The notes: a model not told the origin generated them from the sequence alone. A DNA stretch of 64,000 nt from JBBRBB01 sp963830175 (GCA_963830175.1 CAWHKV010000004.1:124001-188000); one strand, 5' to 3'; shown: positions 26,509 to 36,740, counted from the stretch's first letter. Numbers and translations are program-made.

Positions 26509-29500
26509 ATGTTAGATAAGATTATACAGTTTAGTATAAAAAATAAACTTGCCATCGGCATAATGACGTTGGCACTCATTATTTGGGGCGTATGGAGTGC
26601 CTCAAAACTTCCTATAGATGCATTACCCGATGTTACAAACAACCAGGTACAGGTCATCACCAAAGCTCCAACGTTAGCAGCACAGGAAGTTGAACAATTC
26701 ATTACATCACCCGTTGAAAGGGCAATGGCTAACCTGCCCGACCTTATTGAGATGCGTTCTTTTTCAAGGTTCGGTATAAGTGTTATCACCTTAGTTTTTG
26801 ATGATAAGGTTAACATCTATTTTGCCCGGCAGATAATTTCAGAAAAACTTAAAGAAGCTGAAGAACAAATTCCAAAAGGAATAGGAAGACCGGAGTTAGC
26901 ACCGGTAACTACAGGGCTTGGTGAAATCTATCAATACATACTCCATCCCAAAAAAGGCAGTGAGAAAAAATATTCTGCTATGGACTTGCGTGAAATGCAG
27001 GACTGGATAGTAGCACGGCAATTATATGGCATTGCCGGAGTAGCAGAAGTAACCGCCTTTGGTGGTATATCTAAACAATACGAAGTGGCAGTTAATCCGG
27101 CTCTGTTAAAAGCCATGAATGTAACAATACCCGAGATTTTTGATGCTCTTGAAAAGAATAATCAAAACACAGGCGGAGCATACATTGACAAGAAACCAAA
27201 TGCTTATTTTATAAGAGGCGTGGGCATAGTAAGTTCAATAACCGACATTGAAAATACTCTTGTAAAAAAGCAACCAAACGGCATCCCGGTTATTATCCGT
27301 GATGTGGCAAAGGTGCAGCTTGGTTCGCCGCCACGCTACGGCGCAATGACATACAACGGAGAAAAAGAAGTGGTAGGTGGCATTGTGCTAATGCTGAAAG
27401 GCGCAAACAGTGCAGAGGTAGTTAAAAAAGTGAAAGAGCGCTTACCAACAATTCAAAAATCATTGCCGGCAGATGTAACAATAGAGGCTTTTCTTGACCG
27501 GACTAATTTAATTGACCGGGCTATTAGCACAGTAGAAACAAACTTGATTGAAGGGGCATTGATTGTAATTTTTGTACTGATTGTTTTTCTTGGAAACATA
27601 AGAGCAGGTTTGATTGTAGCTTCTGCCATCCCCCTTTCATTACTTTTTGCTTTGGCAATGATGAATGTGTTTGGTGTATCTGCAAACCTAATGAGTTTGG
27701 GCGCTATTGATTTTGGGTTGATTGTAGACGGTGCAGTAATCATTGTTGAAGCCACTTTTCATTCAATCTTTTTACTCAAACAGAAAAGGCTAACACAGGG
27801 AGAAATGGACAAGACAGTCCATAGCAGTGCATCACAAATGATGAACTCCGCAGCCTTTGGTCAAATAATAATACTGGTTGTTTATTTTCCAATTCTTTCA
27901 TTACAGGGTATAGAAGGAAAGATGTTTAAGCCAATGGCAGAGACAGTGAGCTTTGCAATTGTTGGTGCTTTAATTCTTTCGCTTACTTATATACCAATGA
28001 TGTCCGCTTTATTCTTGTCAAAGAATATTTCGCATAAAAGAACATTTTCTGATAAGATGATGGACTTTTTTCAAAGGTGGTATTCACCCCTTCTTAAAGG
28101 AGCAATACGGTTAAAATATTTAGTGGTTTCAATTTCTGTCGCACTCTTAATTATTACATTCTTCATCTTCAACAGCATGGGCGGTGAGTTTATACCCACG
28201 TTGGAAGAAGGCGACTATGCAATTGAATTTGTACTACCACAAGGTTCATCGCTAAGCCAGACAACAGAAACAGTTATGCAGGCAGAAAGGATGTTAAAGA
28301 AATATCCTGAAGTTAAAATGGTAGTAGGTAAAACCGGAAGTGCAGACATCGCTACAGACCCAATGCCACCTGAAGCAAGTGACCTGATGGTCATATTAAA
28401 AAACAAAAAAGATTGGACAACAACAGAAAACTTTTATGATTTAGCTGATAGTATGAGGGAAACTTTATCAGAAATACCCGGTGTGATTGCAGAACCAAGT
28501 CAGCCAATACAAATGCGTTTTAATGAATTAATGACCGGCATAAGGCAGGATGTTGCAATAAAAATATTTGGAGAAAACATGGACACCCTTAATGCCTTTG
28601 CACAAAAAGTTGCAAACGCAATACGACCAATAAATGGCATAACACAACCGCAGGTAGAGAGAGTGAGTGGACTTCCGCAAATTGTTGTACAGTACGACAG
28701 GGCAAGATTAGCAGGCTATGGCTTGAACATAGAAGATGTAAATAACATTATCACTACAGCCTTTGCCGGACAAGCAGCAGGAGTTGTTTATGAGAATGAA
28801 AGAAAGTTTGATTTAGTAGTGAGATTAGATAGTTCTTACAGAACTTCTATTGAAGATGTGAGCGAATTGTTTATACCGACCAAAGAAGGAAATCAAATTC
28901 CACTTTCACAGGTAGCAACAGTCTCTTACCAGGTTGGACCAACACAAATAAGCAGGGATGAAGGCAGAAGAAGAATTGTAGTGAGCTTTAATGTAAACGG
29001 CAGAGATGTAAAAAGCGTAGTAGAAGAAGTACAACAAACCTTAGATAAAAAAGTAAAACTAACGCCTGGTTATTTTTACAGCTACGGAGGAACATTTGAA
29101 AACTTAGAGAAAGCCTCTGCAAGATTAATGATTGCAGTGCCTGCGGCATTGCTCTTAATCTTTGGAATGCTATACTTCACCTTTCGGTCAGTAAAACAAG
29201 CTACACTTATTTTCACAGCCATTCCCATGTCAGCTATCGGTGGTGTATTTGCATTGCTGCTAAGAGGGATGCCTTTTAGTATTTCAGCAGGTGTAGGCTT
29301 CATTGCTTTGTTCGGTGTAGCAGTATTAAATGGTATAGTATTGATAGGCACATTCAACCAATTGGCAAAAGATGGAATGGATGATGTAATGCAAAGAGTT
29401 ATGGAGGGAACAAAAATTCGCTTACGTCCGGTGCTTATGACAGCAACCGTTGCATCCCTTGGCTTCTTACCAATGGCTTTATCATCAGGTGCAGGTGCAG

Positions 29501-30837
29501 AAGTACAAAAGCCTTTAGCAACTGTAGTGATCGGAGGGTTGATAACAGCAACGATACTAACATTAGTTGTGCTGCCATTACTATACATCCTGTTCACAAA
29601 AATAAAAACGAAGGCTAATATTATAGCACCAAAAGTTGTTGCACTGCTGGTAACAATATTTGTTTCACAAACATTGTTTGCCCAGGATAATAATTCTGCA
29701 AATCGTTTATCATTCAACGCAGCCTACGACACTGCTTTAAAAAACAACCTGCAACTACGTTCCAGCGATATACAAATTCAGCGAAGCAGGACATTGCAGG
29801 GCACTTGGTTAGACATTCCTAAAACAGGCGTTTTTGTAGAGAATGAAGACATAAATCCGCAAGACAAAAAGGGTATTCTAAAAATCGGTGTATCACAAAG
29901 CATAGAGTTGCCCTCTGTGTACAGGGCACGAAGAAACTTGTTACAAGAGCAGGTAAAATCAATTGAAATAAGCAAGCTGATAAAGGCATTGGAAATAAAA
30001 AGAGACGTACAAAATACCTATTACACCTTATGGTTTTTACAAAGCAAACAATTCCTTTGGCAACGCTTAGATAGTATCTACACTTCTTTGGCAAAGGCAG
30101 CAGTATTAAGAGTAAGGACAGGAGAAAGCGCAGGCTTAGACAGCCTTTCAGCAATGGCAAGGGCAAGAGAAACAAGTGTTCAATTAAATTTATTAAGCAG
30201 AGACATTCAGATACAACAGGAAAATTTGAAGAAGATTTTAAACACAACAAATAATTATCTGCCCGAAACAACTACACTTCAAAAAGTGCAGGTATCGTTT
30301 TTAGATAGCACTATAAACAATCATCCGCAGCTACAATTGCAGCAACAGAATATATCTATTGCACAGGCAGAAATCAAAGTGCAGCAGCAAAGCCGGAAGC
30401 CAAACTTTGAAGGAAGGTTTTTCTCACAACGATTGTACGGTTTCTCTAATCCTTACAGTGGGTTTTCTGTTAGTGCCGGTATTCCTTTATTTGGAAGTAA
30501 AGCCTATAAGAATAAACTGAAAGCAGCGGAGTTAGAACGTAACTATCAGCAAAGCATTTTAGATTATGAGCGGCTTTCATTAATTACAAATTACAACCAG
30601 GCATACCAGCAGTTGTTGAAAGATCAGGACCTTGTAAAATACTATGAAAGCACAGGTTTGGCACAGGCAGAAGCAATTATAAAATCCTCGAACCTTGCTT
30701 ACCGTGGAGGAGAAATAAACTTTGCTGAACTAACACAATACCTCTCACAAGCAATAGACATACAGAAAAATTATTTAGATGTGCTGAACCAATTTAACCA
30801 ATCAGCAATCCAATTAAACTACTATTTAAACAGGTAA
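26509..30837 (+). CDS. czcA: CzcA-family heavy-metal RND pump fused to a CzcC/TolC-like outer-membrane factor
   Basis: 1442 residues from the ATG at 26509 (MLDKIIQFSIKNKLAIG); the upstream ATG at 26449 adds 20 residues unlike the family. Residues 1 to about 1035 are an HME-RND pump. The TM4 charge relay DFGLIVDGAVIIVE (D401, D407, E414) aligns with the CzcA proton/cation residues. Residues about 1037-1055 look like a signal peptide ending L-F-A-Q, and 1056-1442 form a TolC-like factor. Fusions of CzcA/CusA to the outer-membrane factor occur in Bacteroidota, but the two parts belong in different membranes, so processing is probable. With CzcB downstream it should export Co/Zn/Cd or Cu/Ag; the charged relay suggests divalent cations. 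Confidence 0.9.
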   Translation: MLDKIIQFSIKNKLAIGIMTLALIIWGVWSASKLPIDALPDVTNNQVQVITKAPTLAAQEVEQFITSPVERAMANLPDLIEMRSFSRFGISVITLVFDDKVNIYFARQIISEKLKEAEEQIPKGIGRPELAPVTTGLGEIYQYILHPKKGSEKKYSAMDLREMQDWIVARQLYGIAGVAEVTAFGGISKQYEVAVNPALLKAMNVTIPEIFDALEKNNQNTGGAYIDKKPNAYFIRGVGIVSSITDIENTLVKKQPNGIPVIIRDVAKVQLGSPPRYGAMTYNGEKEVVGGIVLMLKGANSAEVVKKVKERLPTIQKSLPADVTIEAFLDRTNLIDRAISTVETNLIEGALIVIFVLIVFLGNIRAGLIVASAIPLSLLFALAMMNVFGVSANLMSLGAIDFGLIVDGAVIIVEATFHSIFLLKQKRLTQGEMDKTVHSSASQMMNSAAFGQIIILVVYFPILSLQGIEGKMFKPMAETVSFAIVGALILSLTYIPMMSALFLSKNISHKRTFSDKMMDFFQRWYSPLLKGAIRLKYLVVSISVALLIITFFIFNSMGGEFIPTLEEGDYAIEFVLPQGSSLSQTTETVMQAERMLKKYPEVKMVVGKTGSADIATDPMPPEASDLMVILKNKKDWTTTENFYDLADSMRETLSEIPGVIAEPSQPIQMRFNELMTGIRQDVAIKIFGENMDTLNAFAQKVANAIRPINGITQPQVERVSGLPQIVVQYDRARLAGYGLNIEDVNNIITTAFAGQAAGVVYENERKFDLVVRLDSSYRTSIEDVSELFIPTKEGNQIPLSQVATVSYQVGPTQISRDEGRRRIVVSFNVNGRDVKSVVEEVQQTLDKKVKLTPGYFYSYGGTFENLEKASARLMIAVPAALLLIFGMLYFTFRSVKQATLIFTAIPMSAIGGVFALLLRGMPFSISAGVGFIALFGVAVLNGIVLIGTFNQLAKDGMDDVMQRVMEGTKIRLRPVLMTATVASLGFLPMALSSGAGAEVQKPLATVVIGGLITATILTLVVLPLLYILFTKIKTKANIIAPKVVALLVTIFVSQTLFAQDNNSANRLSFNAAYDTALKNNLQLRSSDIQIQRSRTLQGTWLDIPKTGVFVENEDINPQDKKGILKIGVSQSIELPSVYRARRNLLQEQVKSIEISKLIKALEIKRDVQNTYYTLWFLQSKQFLWQRLDSIYTSLAKAAVLRVRTGESAGLDSLSAMARARETSVQLNLLSRDIQIQQENLKKILNTTNNYLPETTTLQKVQVSFLDSTINNHPQLQLQQQNISIAQAEIKVQQQSRKPNFEGRFFSQRLYGFSNPYSGFSVSAGIPLFGSKAYKNKLKAAELERNYQQSILDYERLSLITNYNQAYQQLLKDQDLVKYYESTGLAQAEAIIKSSNLAYRGGEINFAELTQYLSQAIDIQKNYLDVLNQFNQSAIQLNYYLNR

Positions 30838-30843
30838 ATTATT

Positions 30844-32043
30844 ATGAAAAGACTTTTTTCAATACTTACAATAATGGCACTTATTACCTCATGCGGTAGT
30901 AAAAAAACAGAAGCCGTAAAAGAAGAAGAACATAAAGAGGAAGCACCAGCCAACGAAGTTTCTATAACAGACTTGCAGATGAAAACAGCAGGTATTGAAT
31001 TGGGGACGATAGAATTAAAAAACCTGAAGACTTCTATCAAGGCTAACGGTATGTTATCAGTGCCAAATCAGAACAAGGCATTTATTACTTCTGTAAACAG
31101 TGGCGTAATAAGAACCCTACTCATTCAACCCGGTAGTTTTGTTCGCAAGGGTCAGGCAGTGGCTACAATTGTTAATCCTGATATTGCAAGACTACAACAG
31201 GAGTTACAAACCGTAAATGCTCAAATAAGTTTAAGTGATATAGAATACAAAAGACAAAAAGAATTGGTAGAAGGAAATGCAGCACCATTGAAGAATGTAC
31301 AGAGAGTGCAAACAGAATTAGCAACATTAAGAGTTACACGAAATTCATTGCAAAAACAACTTAGTGCAATGGGAATTTCAACAGCCAGTGTAAGCCGGGG
31401 AAACATCATTACAACCATTACCATTACAGCGCCGATAAGCGGTACAGTTAGTAACGTGTCAGCACAAATAGGCTCTAATGTTGACCCATCAACTCCAATA
31501 GCAGAAATTGTAAACAACTCACAATTACATCTTGATTTATTTGTTTTTGAAAAAGACTTGCCTAAGCTCCATGCAAATCAGGTTATTCATTTCACCCTTA
31601 CAAATAATCCGGGCAAAGAGTATGATGCACAAGTTTTTTCAATAGGTACAGCTTTTATAAATGAAAGCAAAACAATACCCATTCATGCAGTAGTAAAAGG
31701 AGATAAAACCGGTTTGATTGAAGGCATGAATATAACCGCAGTGATAAGTATTGGAGAAACAGTTTTGCCGGCAGTACCAACAGAAGCAATAGTTTCTTTC
31801 CAGGGACAAGATTACATTTTTGTTTTAAAAAGCAATACTTCAACAACTCAAAACAATAAGGACAGTAGTAAAACGAAAGATGCAGAATTAAAGTTTGAAA
31901 GAGTACAGGTTGTAAAGGGTACTTCTGATGTAGGTTTTACCGAAGTCACATTAATGAAAGACTTACCACCTGGTACACAAATAGTAACAAAGGGTGCATT
32001 CTTTGTGTTGGCTAAAATGACCAACACTGGAGAAGAAGAATAA
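30844..32043 (+). CDS. czcB: RND efflux periplasmic adaptor (CzcB/CusB type)
   Basis: A 399-residue membrane-fusion protein with a lipoprotein signal (MKRLFSILTIMALITSC, Cys at 17). A short Glu/Lys-rich linker is followed by the beta-barrel and lipoyl/hairpin regions typical of HlyD-type adaptors (NSGVIRTLLIQPGSFVRKGQ, ITAPISGTVSNVSAQIGSNV). It starts six bases after the pump gene. It bridges the inner-membrane pump and the outer-membrane factor half of the fusion. Metal choice cannot be read with certainty. Confidence 0.92.
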   Translation: MKRLFSILTIMALITSCGSKKTEAVKEEEHKEEAPANEVSITDLQMKTAGIELGTIELKNLKTSIKANGMLSVPNQNKAFITSVNSGVIRTLLIQPGSFVRKGQAVATIVNPDIARLQQELQTVNAQISLSDIEYKRQKELVEGNAAPLKNVQRVQTELATLRVTRNSLQKQLSAMGISTASVSRGNIITTITITAPISGTVSNVSAQIGSNVDPSTPIAEIVNNSQLHLDLFVFEKDLPKLHANQVIHFTLTNNPGKEYDAQVFSIGTAFINESKTIPIHAVVKGDKTGLIEGMNITAVISIGETVLPAVPTEAIVSFQGQDYIFVLKSNTSTTQNNKDSSKTKDAELKFERVQVVKGTSDVGFTEVTLMKDLPPGTQIVTKGAFFVLAKMTNTGEEE

Positions 32044-32072
32044 TCCTACTATCAATGTTTAAATAAAATATC

Positions 32073-32519
32073 ATGAGCAAAGAACTTGAAAACATACTCA
32101 TTGCAAAACAAATTACACCAACACCAATGAGGGTAATGGTTTTAGAATATATTCTAAAACAATCCACCGCTGTCAGTTTAAGTGTTTTAGAAAATGAGTT
32201 TCAACATTCAGACAAAACAACTTTGTACCGCACTGTAAAAACGTTTGAAGAAAAGGGATTAATACATGAAATTAAAGATGGCACGGAAGCAACTAAATAT
32301 GCTTTATGCGTAGAGGATTGTACTACAGGTGTCCATCACGATTTGCACCTGCACTTCTATTGCACTGTTTGCAAAGAACTCATGTGTTTACCAAAAGAAA
32401 ATATGCCGGAAGTAAAGTTGCCTGCAAGTTTCCAATTACAGGAAGTCAGCTTTGTAGCACGGGGAATTTGTGATACCTGTACAAAGAATGCAATTCAGTT
32501 GCAAGCAACTAAGGAATAG
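32073..32519 (+). CDS. Fur-family metal-responsive repressor
   Basis: A 148-residue Fur-family protein with an N-terminal winged helix (TPTPMRVMVLEYILKQ ... DKTTLYRTVKTFEEKGLIHEI). The C-terminal dimer domain has the metal-binding HHDLHLHFYC motif, and two CxxC pairs (C-T-V-C, C-D-T-C) form a structural zinc site. The paired CxxC is common to Zur- and Fur-like members. Lying inside the czc operon 29 bases after czcB, it is the obvious local regulator. The ligand (Zn, Fe or other) is unresolved. Confidence 0.88.
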   Translation: MSKELENILIAKQITPTPMRVMVLEYILKQSTAVSLSVLENEFQHSDKTTLYRTVKTFEEKGLIHEIKDGTEATKYALCVEDCTTGVHHDLHLHFYCTVCKELMCLPKENMPEVKLPASFQLQEVSFVARGICDTCTKNAIQLQATKE

Positions 32520-32562
32520 TTTTGTAACATTTTAAACTTATTCTTCATTTAAAATTTAAAGT

Positions 32563-32937
32563 ATGGAACACGAACAACCATCACACCACCACACAGGGCA
32601 TAAGCACGAAGCCCTTATTCAGCAGCTTTTAGCTTGCGCTACAGCTTGTGAAAGTTGCGGAGCATCTTGTCTGGATGAACAAGACGTAACCCCAATGGCA
32701 CATTGCATAGAGCTTGACAGGGACTGTGCAGAGGTTTGCTCTTTGGCAGCCAGATTGTTAATCAGGGAAAGCGAGTATTCACACGAGTTCTTAGCATTCT
32801 GCGAAAAGATTTGTCGCCATTGTGCAGAAGAATGTGGTAAGCATGAGCATGAGCATTGTAAAAAGTGTGCAGAAGCATGTCTTAAATGTGCAGAGGCTTG
32901 CCATGCACATCATCATGGTACAGTTACATTAGACTAA
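32563..32937 (+). CDS. Four-helix-bundle copper-binding (DUF326/Csp-like) protein
   Basis: A 124-residue cytosolic protein with His-rich ends and regularly spaced cysteines along predicted helices (C-A-T-A-C-E-S-C-G-A-S-C, C-E-K-I-C-R-H-C-A-E-E-C, C-K-K-C-A-E-A-C-L-K-C). This is the pattern of DUF326 four-helix-bundle copper-storage proteins, which bind many Cu(I) ions inside the bundle. It has no signal peptide, so it acts in the cytoplasm. A hairpin terminator follows. Its presence suggests that copper or silver is among the metals handled by the island. Confidence 0.87.
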   Translation: MEHEQPSHHHTGHKHEALIQQLLACATACESCGASCLDEQDVTPMAHCIELDRDCAEVCSLAARLLIRESEYSHEFLAFCEKICRHCAEECGKHEHEHCKKCAEACLKCAEACHAHHHGTVTLD

Positions 32938-32941
32938 GCGT

Positions 32942-32982
32942 AAAAAGTATGTGCTGTGCCTTTGGTAGAGTGCATACTTTTT
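32942..32982 (+). terminator. Hairpin terminator after the copper-binding protein
   Basis: Arms AAAAAGTATG and CATACTTTTT (10 base pairs, 21-base loop) end in a T-run. It probably ends the first metal operon. The transporter and ATPase follow in a separate or read-through unit. Confidence 0.6.
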
Positions 32983-33108
32983 AAAATTATTTTCCAAAAC
33001 ATAAATACATAAAATATGAAACTCAATTGTTGGAAATGCGTAGTAATGCTTTCCGCATTAATGGCGCTAATGTCATCAATTTAATTAGCAAAAACTTAGA
33101 TCAGATTA

Positions 33109-33723
33109 ATGTATAGTATCATTTCAGGTGCTTTGATTATTAGCCTGCTTCATGCAGTTATTCCTAACCATTGGCTACCAATAATTGCAATAGGAAGGAA
33201 AGAGCAATGGACAACAGCAGAGGTTACTAAAGTAACTTTTGCCTGTGCTATGGCACATGGCATAAGCACAATTCTTATTGGTGTATTGTTAGGCTTTTTA
33301 GGTGCTAAGCTCGATACTAACGTAACAAATTTTACCAACATCATTGCACCAATAGTTCTGATAGCAATGGGTTTAATATTTATTTACCGCCACCATAGGC
33401 ACAAGCATTTTCATATTACTGAAGAAGTAAAGAAGAAGAAAACAAAGACAGCGATAATAACAGCCTTGGTGATAGCAATGTTCTTTTCTCCATGCATGGA
33501 AATTGAAGCCTACTTTTTATTAGCAGGTACACAAGCTAAATCGCTTGTTTTCTTCCTTGCGTTACTGTACTTATTGATAACAACTACCGGCATGGTACTG
33601 TTAGTAAGGTTTGCTTTCAAAGGATTACTAAAACTCAATTGGCATTCATTAGAACACAATGCTGGAATTATAACAGGGCTCACATTAGTAGCTACCGGTA
33701 TTATAACTTTTTTTATAAGATAA
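33109..33723 (+). CDS. Polytopic membrane protein, NicO/UreH-like metal transporter
   Basis: A 204-residue protein with about six membrane helices. The first helix has H-A-V-I-P-N-H-W-L-P, and a His-rich loop R-H-H-R-H-K-H-F-H lies near residues 95-103. The histidine in helix 1 and the His loop resemble nickel/cobalt exporter-type (NicO/HupE/UreH) proteins. The P-type ATPase starts two bases after its stop, which implies translational coupling and a shared role in metal export. Its exact family is uncertain. Confidence 0.7.
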   Translation: MYSIISGALIISLLHAVIPNHWLPIIAIGRKEQWTTAEVTKVTFACAMAHGISTILIGVLLGFLGAKLDTNVTNFTNIIAPIVLIAMGLIFIYRHHRHKHFHITEEVKKKKTKTAIITALVIAMFFSPCMEIEAYFLLAGTQAKSLVFFLALLYLLITTTGMVLLVRFAFKGLLKLNWHSLEHNAGIITGLTLVATGIITFFIR

Positions 33724-33725
33724 TT

Positions 33726-35708
33726 ATGGAACACAACCACGATACAAAGCAAGCAAACGAATTGCAATTAGATAATCTTACTAAGATTACTGATGATAAA
33801 GCAGAACATGAGCATAGCGAAGATGATGGGCATGACCACGGCGGCGAAGAAAGTGCAGGCTGGAAAGCACATTGGGATTTGTTATTAGCCTTAGCAATAT
33901 TGGTTATTTTATTAACCTTAGAGTACGGCTTCAAAATAAAAATACCTAATATTCCGTCTCTTATTATCAACGCCATTGCATGGCTTTTGGCAGGAAGAAA
34001 AGTAGCTGATTTAGCATTCAGAAAATCAAAACGTGGAGACTTCTTTAATGAGTTTGTTTTAATGACTGTAGCAACTGTAGGAGCGTTTCTTATTGGAGAA
34101 TATGAAGAAGGCGTTGCAGTAATGGTTTTTTATAGCATTGGCGAATGGTTTCAGGATGCAGCGGTTAGCAAAGCAAAGAGAAACATAAAAGCACTGTTAG
34201 ACATAAGACCCGATGAAGTGACAGTATTAAGAAATGGTAAATCAGAAGTTACAGATCCATCAAAAGTGCAATTAGGTGAAAGCATACAAATAAAACCAGG
34301 TGAGAAAGTTGCCTTAGATGGAGAACTGATTTCAGAAAGTTCATCATTCAACACGGCAGCATTAACAGGTGAAAGTAAGCCAGATACGAAACATAAAGGC
34401 GAAGCGATTTATGCTGGAATGATAAACCTTAATACAGTATCAGAAGTAAAAGTAAATGCACTATTCAAAGACAGTAAATTAAGCCGCATCTTAGAAATGG
34501 TTCAGGATGCAACAGCAAGGAAATCACAGACACAATTGTTCATATCAAGATTTGCAAAAGTCTATACACCAATAGTATTTTTCTTAGCTCTTGCAGTTTG
34601 TTTAGTTCCTTACTTCTTCGTTGATGATTATGTTTTTAATACATGGTTTTACAGAGCATTAGTATTCTTAGTTATCAGTTGTCCATGTGCATTAGTTGTA
34701 TCAATACCATTAGGATATTTTGGAGGCATTGGTTTAGCATCCAGGAACGGAATACTTTTTAAGGGAGGCAACTTCTTAGATGTAATGACTAAGATTAATA
34801 CGGTAGTGATGGACAAGACAGGAACACTAACCAAAGGTGTTTTTAAAGTTCAACAGGTAGTACCAAACAACATAAGCAAAGAGGAACTTATAAAACTAAC
34901 ATCAGCATTAGAAAAAAACTCAACACACCCTATTGCCAAAGCAGTTACAGATTATGCAGGTGCTGCAAGCGACAATGTGAAAGTTGAAGGCGTAGAAGAA
35001 ATTGCAGGACACGGTTTGAAAGGAAATATTGAAGGCAAAGAAGTATTAGCAGGTAACATAAAATTGTTACAAAAGTTTAAGATTGAGTACCCGAAAGAAT
35101 TAGAGCAGGTAGTAGATACAATAGTGGTAGTGGCAGTTGATAAAACTTATGCAGGTCATATAACTATTGCAGATGAAATTAAAGAAGATGCAAAGCAGGC
35201 AATAGATGAAATGCATAAACTGAATATTCAAACAGTAATGCTATCAGGGGACAAGCAAAGTGTAGTTGACCAAATGGCAAAGATTGTTGGTATTGATAAA
35301 GCCTACGGAGATTTATTGCCTGAAGGCAAAGTTGAGAAGGTACAACAGTTAAAGAATGAAGGAAGAAGAATTGCTTTTGCAGGTGATGGAGTAAATGATG
35401 CACCGGTAGTTGCTTTAGCAGATGCAGGTATAGCAATGGGAGGCTTAGGCAGCGATGCAACAATTGAAACAGCAGATATAGTAATTCAGAATGACCAGCC
35501 AACTAAAATAGTATCAGCAATCAAAATAGGAAAGATTACAAGAAACATAGTTTGGCAAAATATCATTTTAGCAATGACGGTAAAAGTTATTGTATTAATA
35601 TTAGGTGCAGGTGGTTTAGCAAACCTTTGGGAAGCAGTAATAGCAGATGTAGGAGTAGCACTATTAGCAATCTTAAATGCAGTGAGAATACAGAAAATGA
35701 AAGTATAG
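33726..35708 (+). CDS. P1B-type heavy-metal translocating ATPase (Zn/Cd/Co class)
   Basis: 660 residues from the ATG at 33726. A His/Asp/Glu-rich N-terminus (HNHDTKQ ... EHEHSEDDGHDHGG) replaces the usual HMA domain. Membrane helices follow, then the A-domain T-G-E-S, the C319-P-C321 ion motif, the phosphorylated D363 in DKTGTLT, the H-P motif (STHPIAKAV) and GDGVNDAPV near 553. It exports divalent soft metals from the cytosol. The CPC motif and His-rich tail fit Zn/Cd/Pb or Co. It is adjacent to the NicO-like transporter and distal to the RND system, completing the metal-resistance module. Confidence 0.92.
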   Translation: MEHNHDTKQANELQLDNLTKITDDKAEHEHSEDDGHDHGGEESAGWKAHWDLLLALAILVILLTLEYGFKIKIPNIPSLIINAIAWLLAGRKVADLAFRKSKRGDFFNEFVLMTVATVGAFLIGEYEEGVAVMVFYSIGEWFQDAAVSKAKRNIKALLDIRPDEVTVLRNGKSEVTDPSKVQLGESIQIKPGEKVALDGELISESSSFNTAALTGESKPDTKHKGEAIYAGMINLNTVSEVKVNALFKDSKLSRILEMVQDATARKSQTQLFISRFAKVYTPIVFFLALAVCLVPYFFVDDYVFNTWFYRALVFLVISCPCALVVSIPLGYFGGIGLASRNGILFKGGNFLDVMTKINTVVMDKTGTLTKGVFKVQQVVPNNISKEELIKLTSALEKNSTHPIAKAVTDYAGAASDNVKVEGVEEIAGHGLKGNIEGKEVLAGNIKLLQKFKIEYPKELEQVVDTIVVVAVDKTYAGHITIADEIKEDAKQAIDEMHKLNIQTVMLSGDKQSVVDQMAKIVGIDKAYGDLLPEGKVEKVQQLKNEGRRIAFAGDGVNDAPVVALADAGIAMGGLGSDATIETADIVIQNDQPTKIVSAIKIGKITRNIVWQNIILAMTVKVIVLILGAGGLANLWEAVIADVGVALLAILNAVRIQKMKV

Positions 35709-36740
35709 ATTTTGTTACCGGCTGAAGTGCTGCTATCAGCTTCTGTTGTGTCACTCACTTGTACGTTCTGTAATTCTATTGAGCAAATTGGCAGCAGCTT
35801 ACGGTAGCTAAGCCAACACACAAGGCTGGATATTAGCAACCTCCGGCTTCCCACAGCAAGAGCCAATCGTACCTCATGGCACTTGCTTTTTGCTATGCTT
35901 CTTTTTCAGCTTCAGAATAAATCCAAGCATCAGTAATTCTCACATCAGCACGACCCACGCTGCAAGGTAATAAGGTGTTCCTCATGCTTATTCGGCAAGC
36001 AGATGCGCCAAACCAATGCAGCAGTGCCAATAAATCCATTTAAGTACTTTTAAGGTATTGGCAAACCTGACATTGCCCTTCGGGTGCTTCGTTACGCTTC
36101 GCAGTTTGTCACACTTCTTGCAGCTCATACAGCATTCGTCACGGCAGCTACCTGTGTCCTTCACGCCACTTCATTCATTTCGTCCTTCGTTCCGCTACAT
36201 TACACCACGTTCGCAGCCTGACCATTTGCTGCAAGGCATGGCACCCCACCGCAACACACAAAGCAAAGCACGGCGTGATGCACATACCTTTTCGCAAACT
36301 AACGCTACAATACTCACTGGGTTCCATTACCGCTACACTACGTCCTACATTCATTTCAGTAGCATTCAGTCCACCCGCTGCCAATAATTTTGCGTGCCTT
36401 GCGTGCCTGCCCCAGCTGCGGGTTTGTCATGGTTTTTGTCCTGCTGCACAAAGCCTTGATGGAAAACAAAAACACACGCCAAACCCTTGCATTCTTAGTA
36501 GCTGTCTACCGCCGTTTCACGGCTTTGTAGCCACCACTGCGGCAGGCACACGCAGCCACCTTCGTTCGTTCCTCTCTTCGGTGTCTTTTGACGGCACGCT
36601 ACGCTTCCACGCTACAGTGGCGGTACTTCCCGCCACAGCTAATGCTTCTTTTTGCCGCAGGCGCTATTACCTTTCTTGCCAACGCACAAGGAAATACAAG
36701 AAACAAAGAAAACCATTGTACATTATTGATTAAGGCTTAA
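35709..36740. other. ORF-poor, GC-richer 1 kb segment
   Basis: No credible gene lies in this kilobase. Several frames are open for 60-150 codons on both strands but none resembles a protein. The segment is visibly richer in G+C than its surroundings and has strong strand asymmetry, with pyrimidines on the plus strand and purines on the minus. It repeats CTTCG, CCGCTAC and GCGTGCCTTGCGTGCC-like words. An AGCC-AACACACAA-GGCT hairpin at 35811-35827 has a loop like those of the two long inverted repeats. It could be a structured transcript, an origin of transfer region, or decayed sequence. Confidence 0.5.

Noticed and set aside
33016..33084. A 22-codon hydrophobic frame before the NicO-like transporter
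   Set aside because: It is too short for coding support, with no conserved motif or clear ribosome binding site.
36058..36733. Frames of 109 and 152 codons in the GC-richer segment
   Set aside because: Low-complexity translations with rare start context and no domain; open frames arise from composition.
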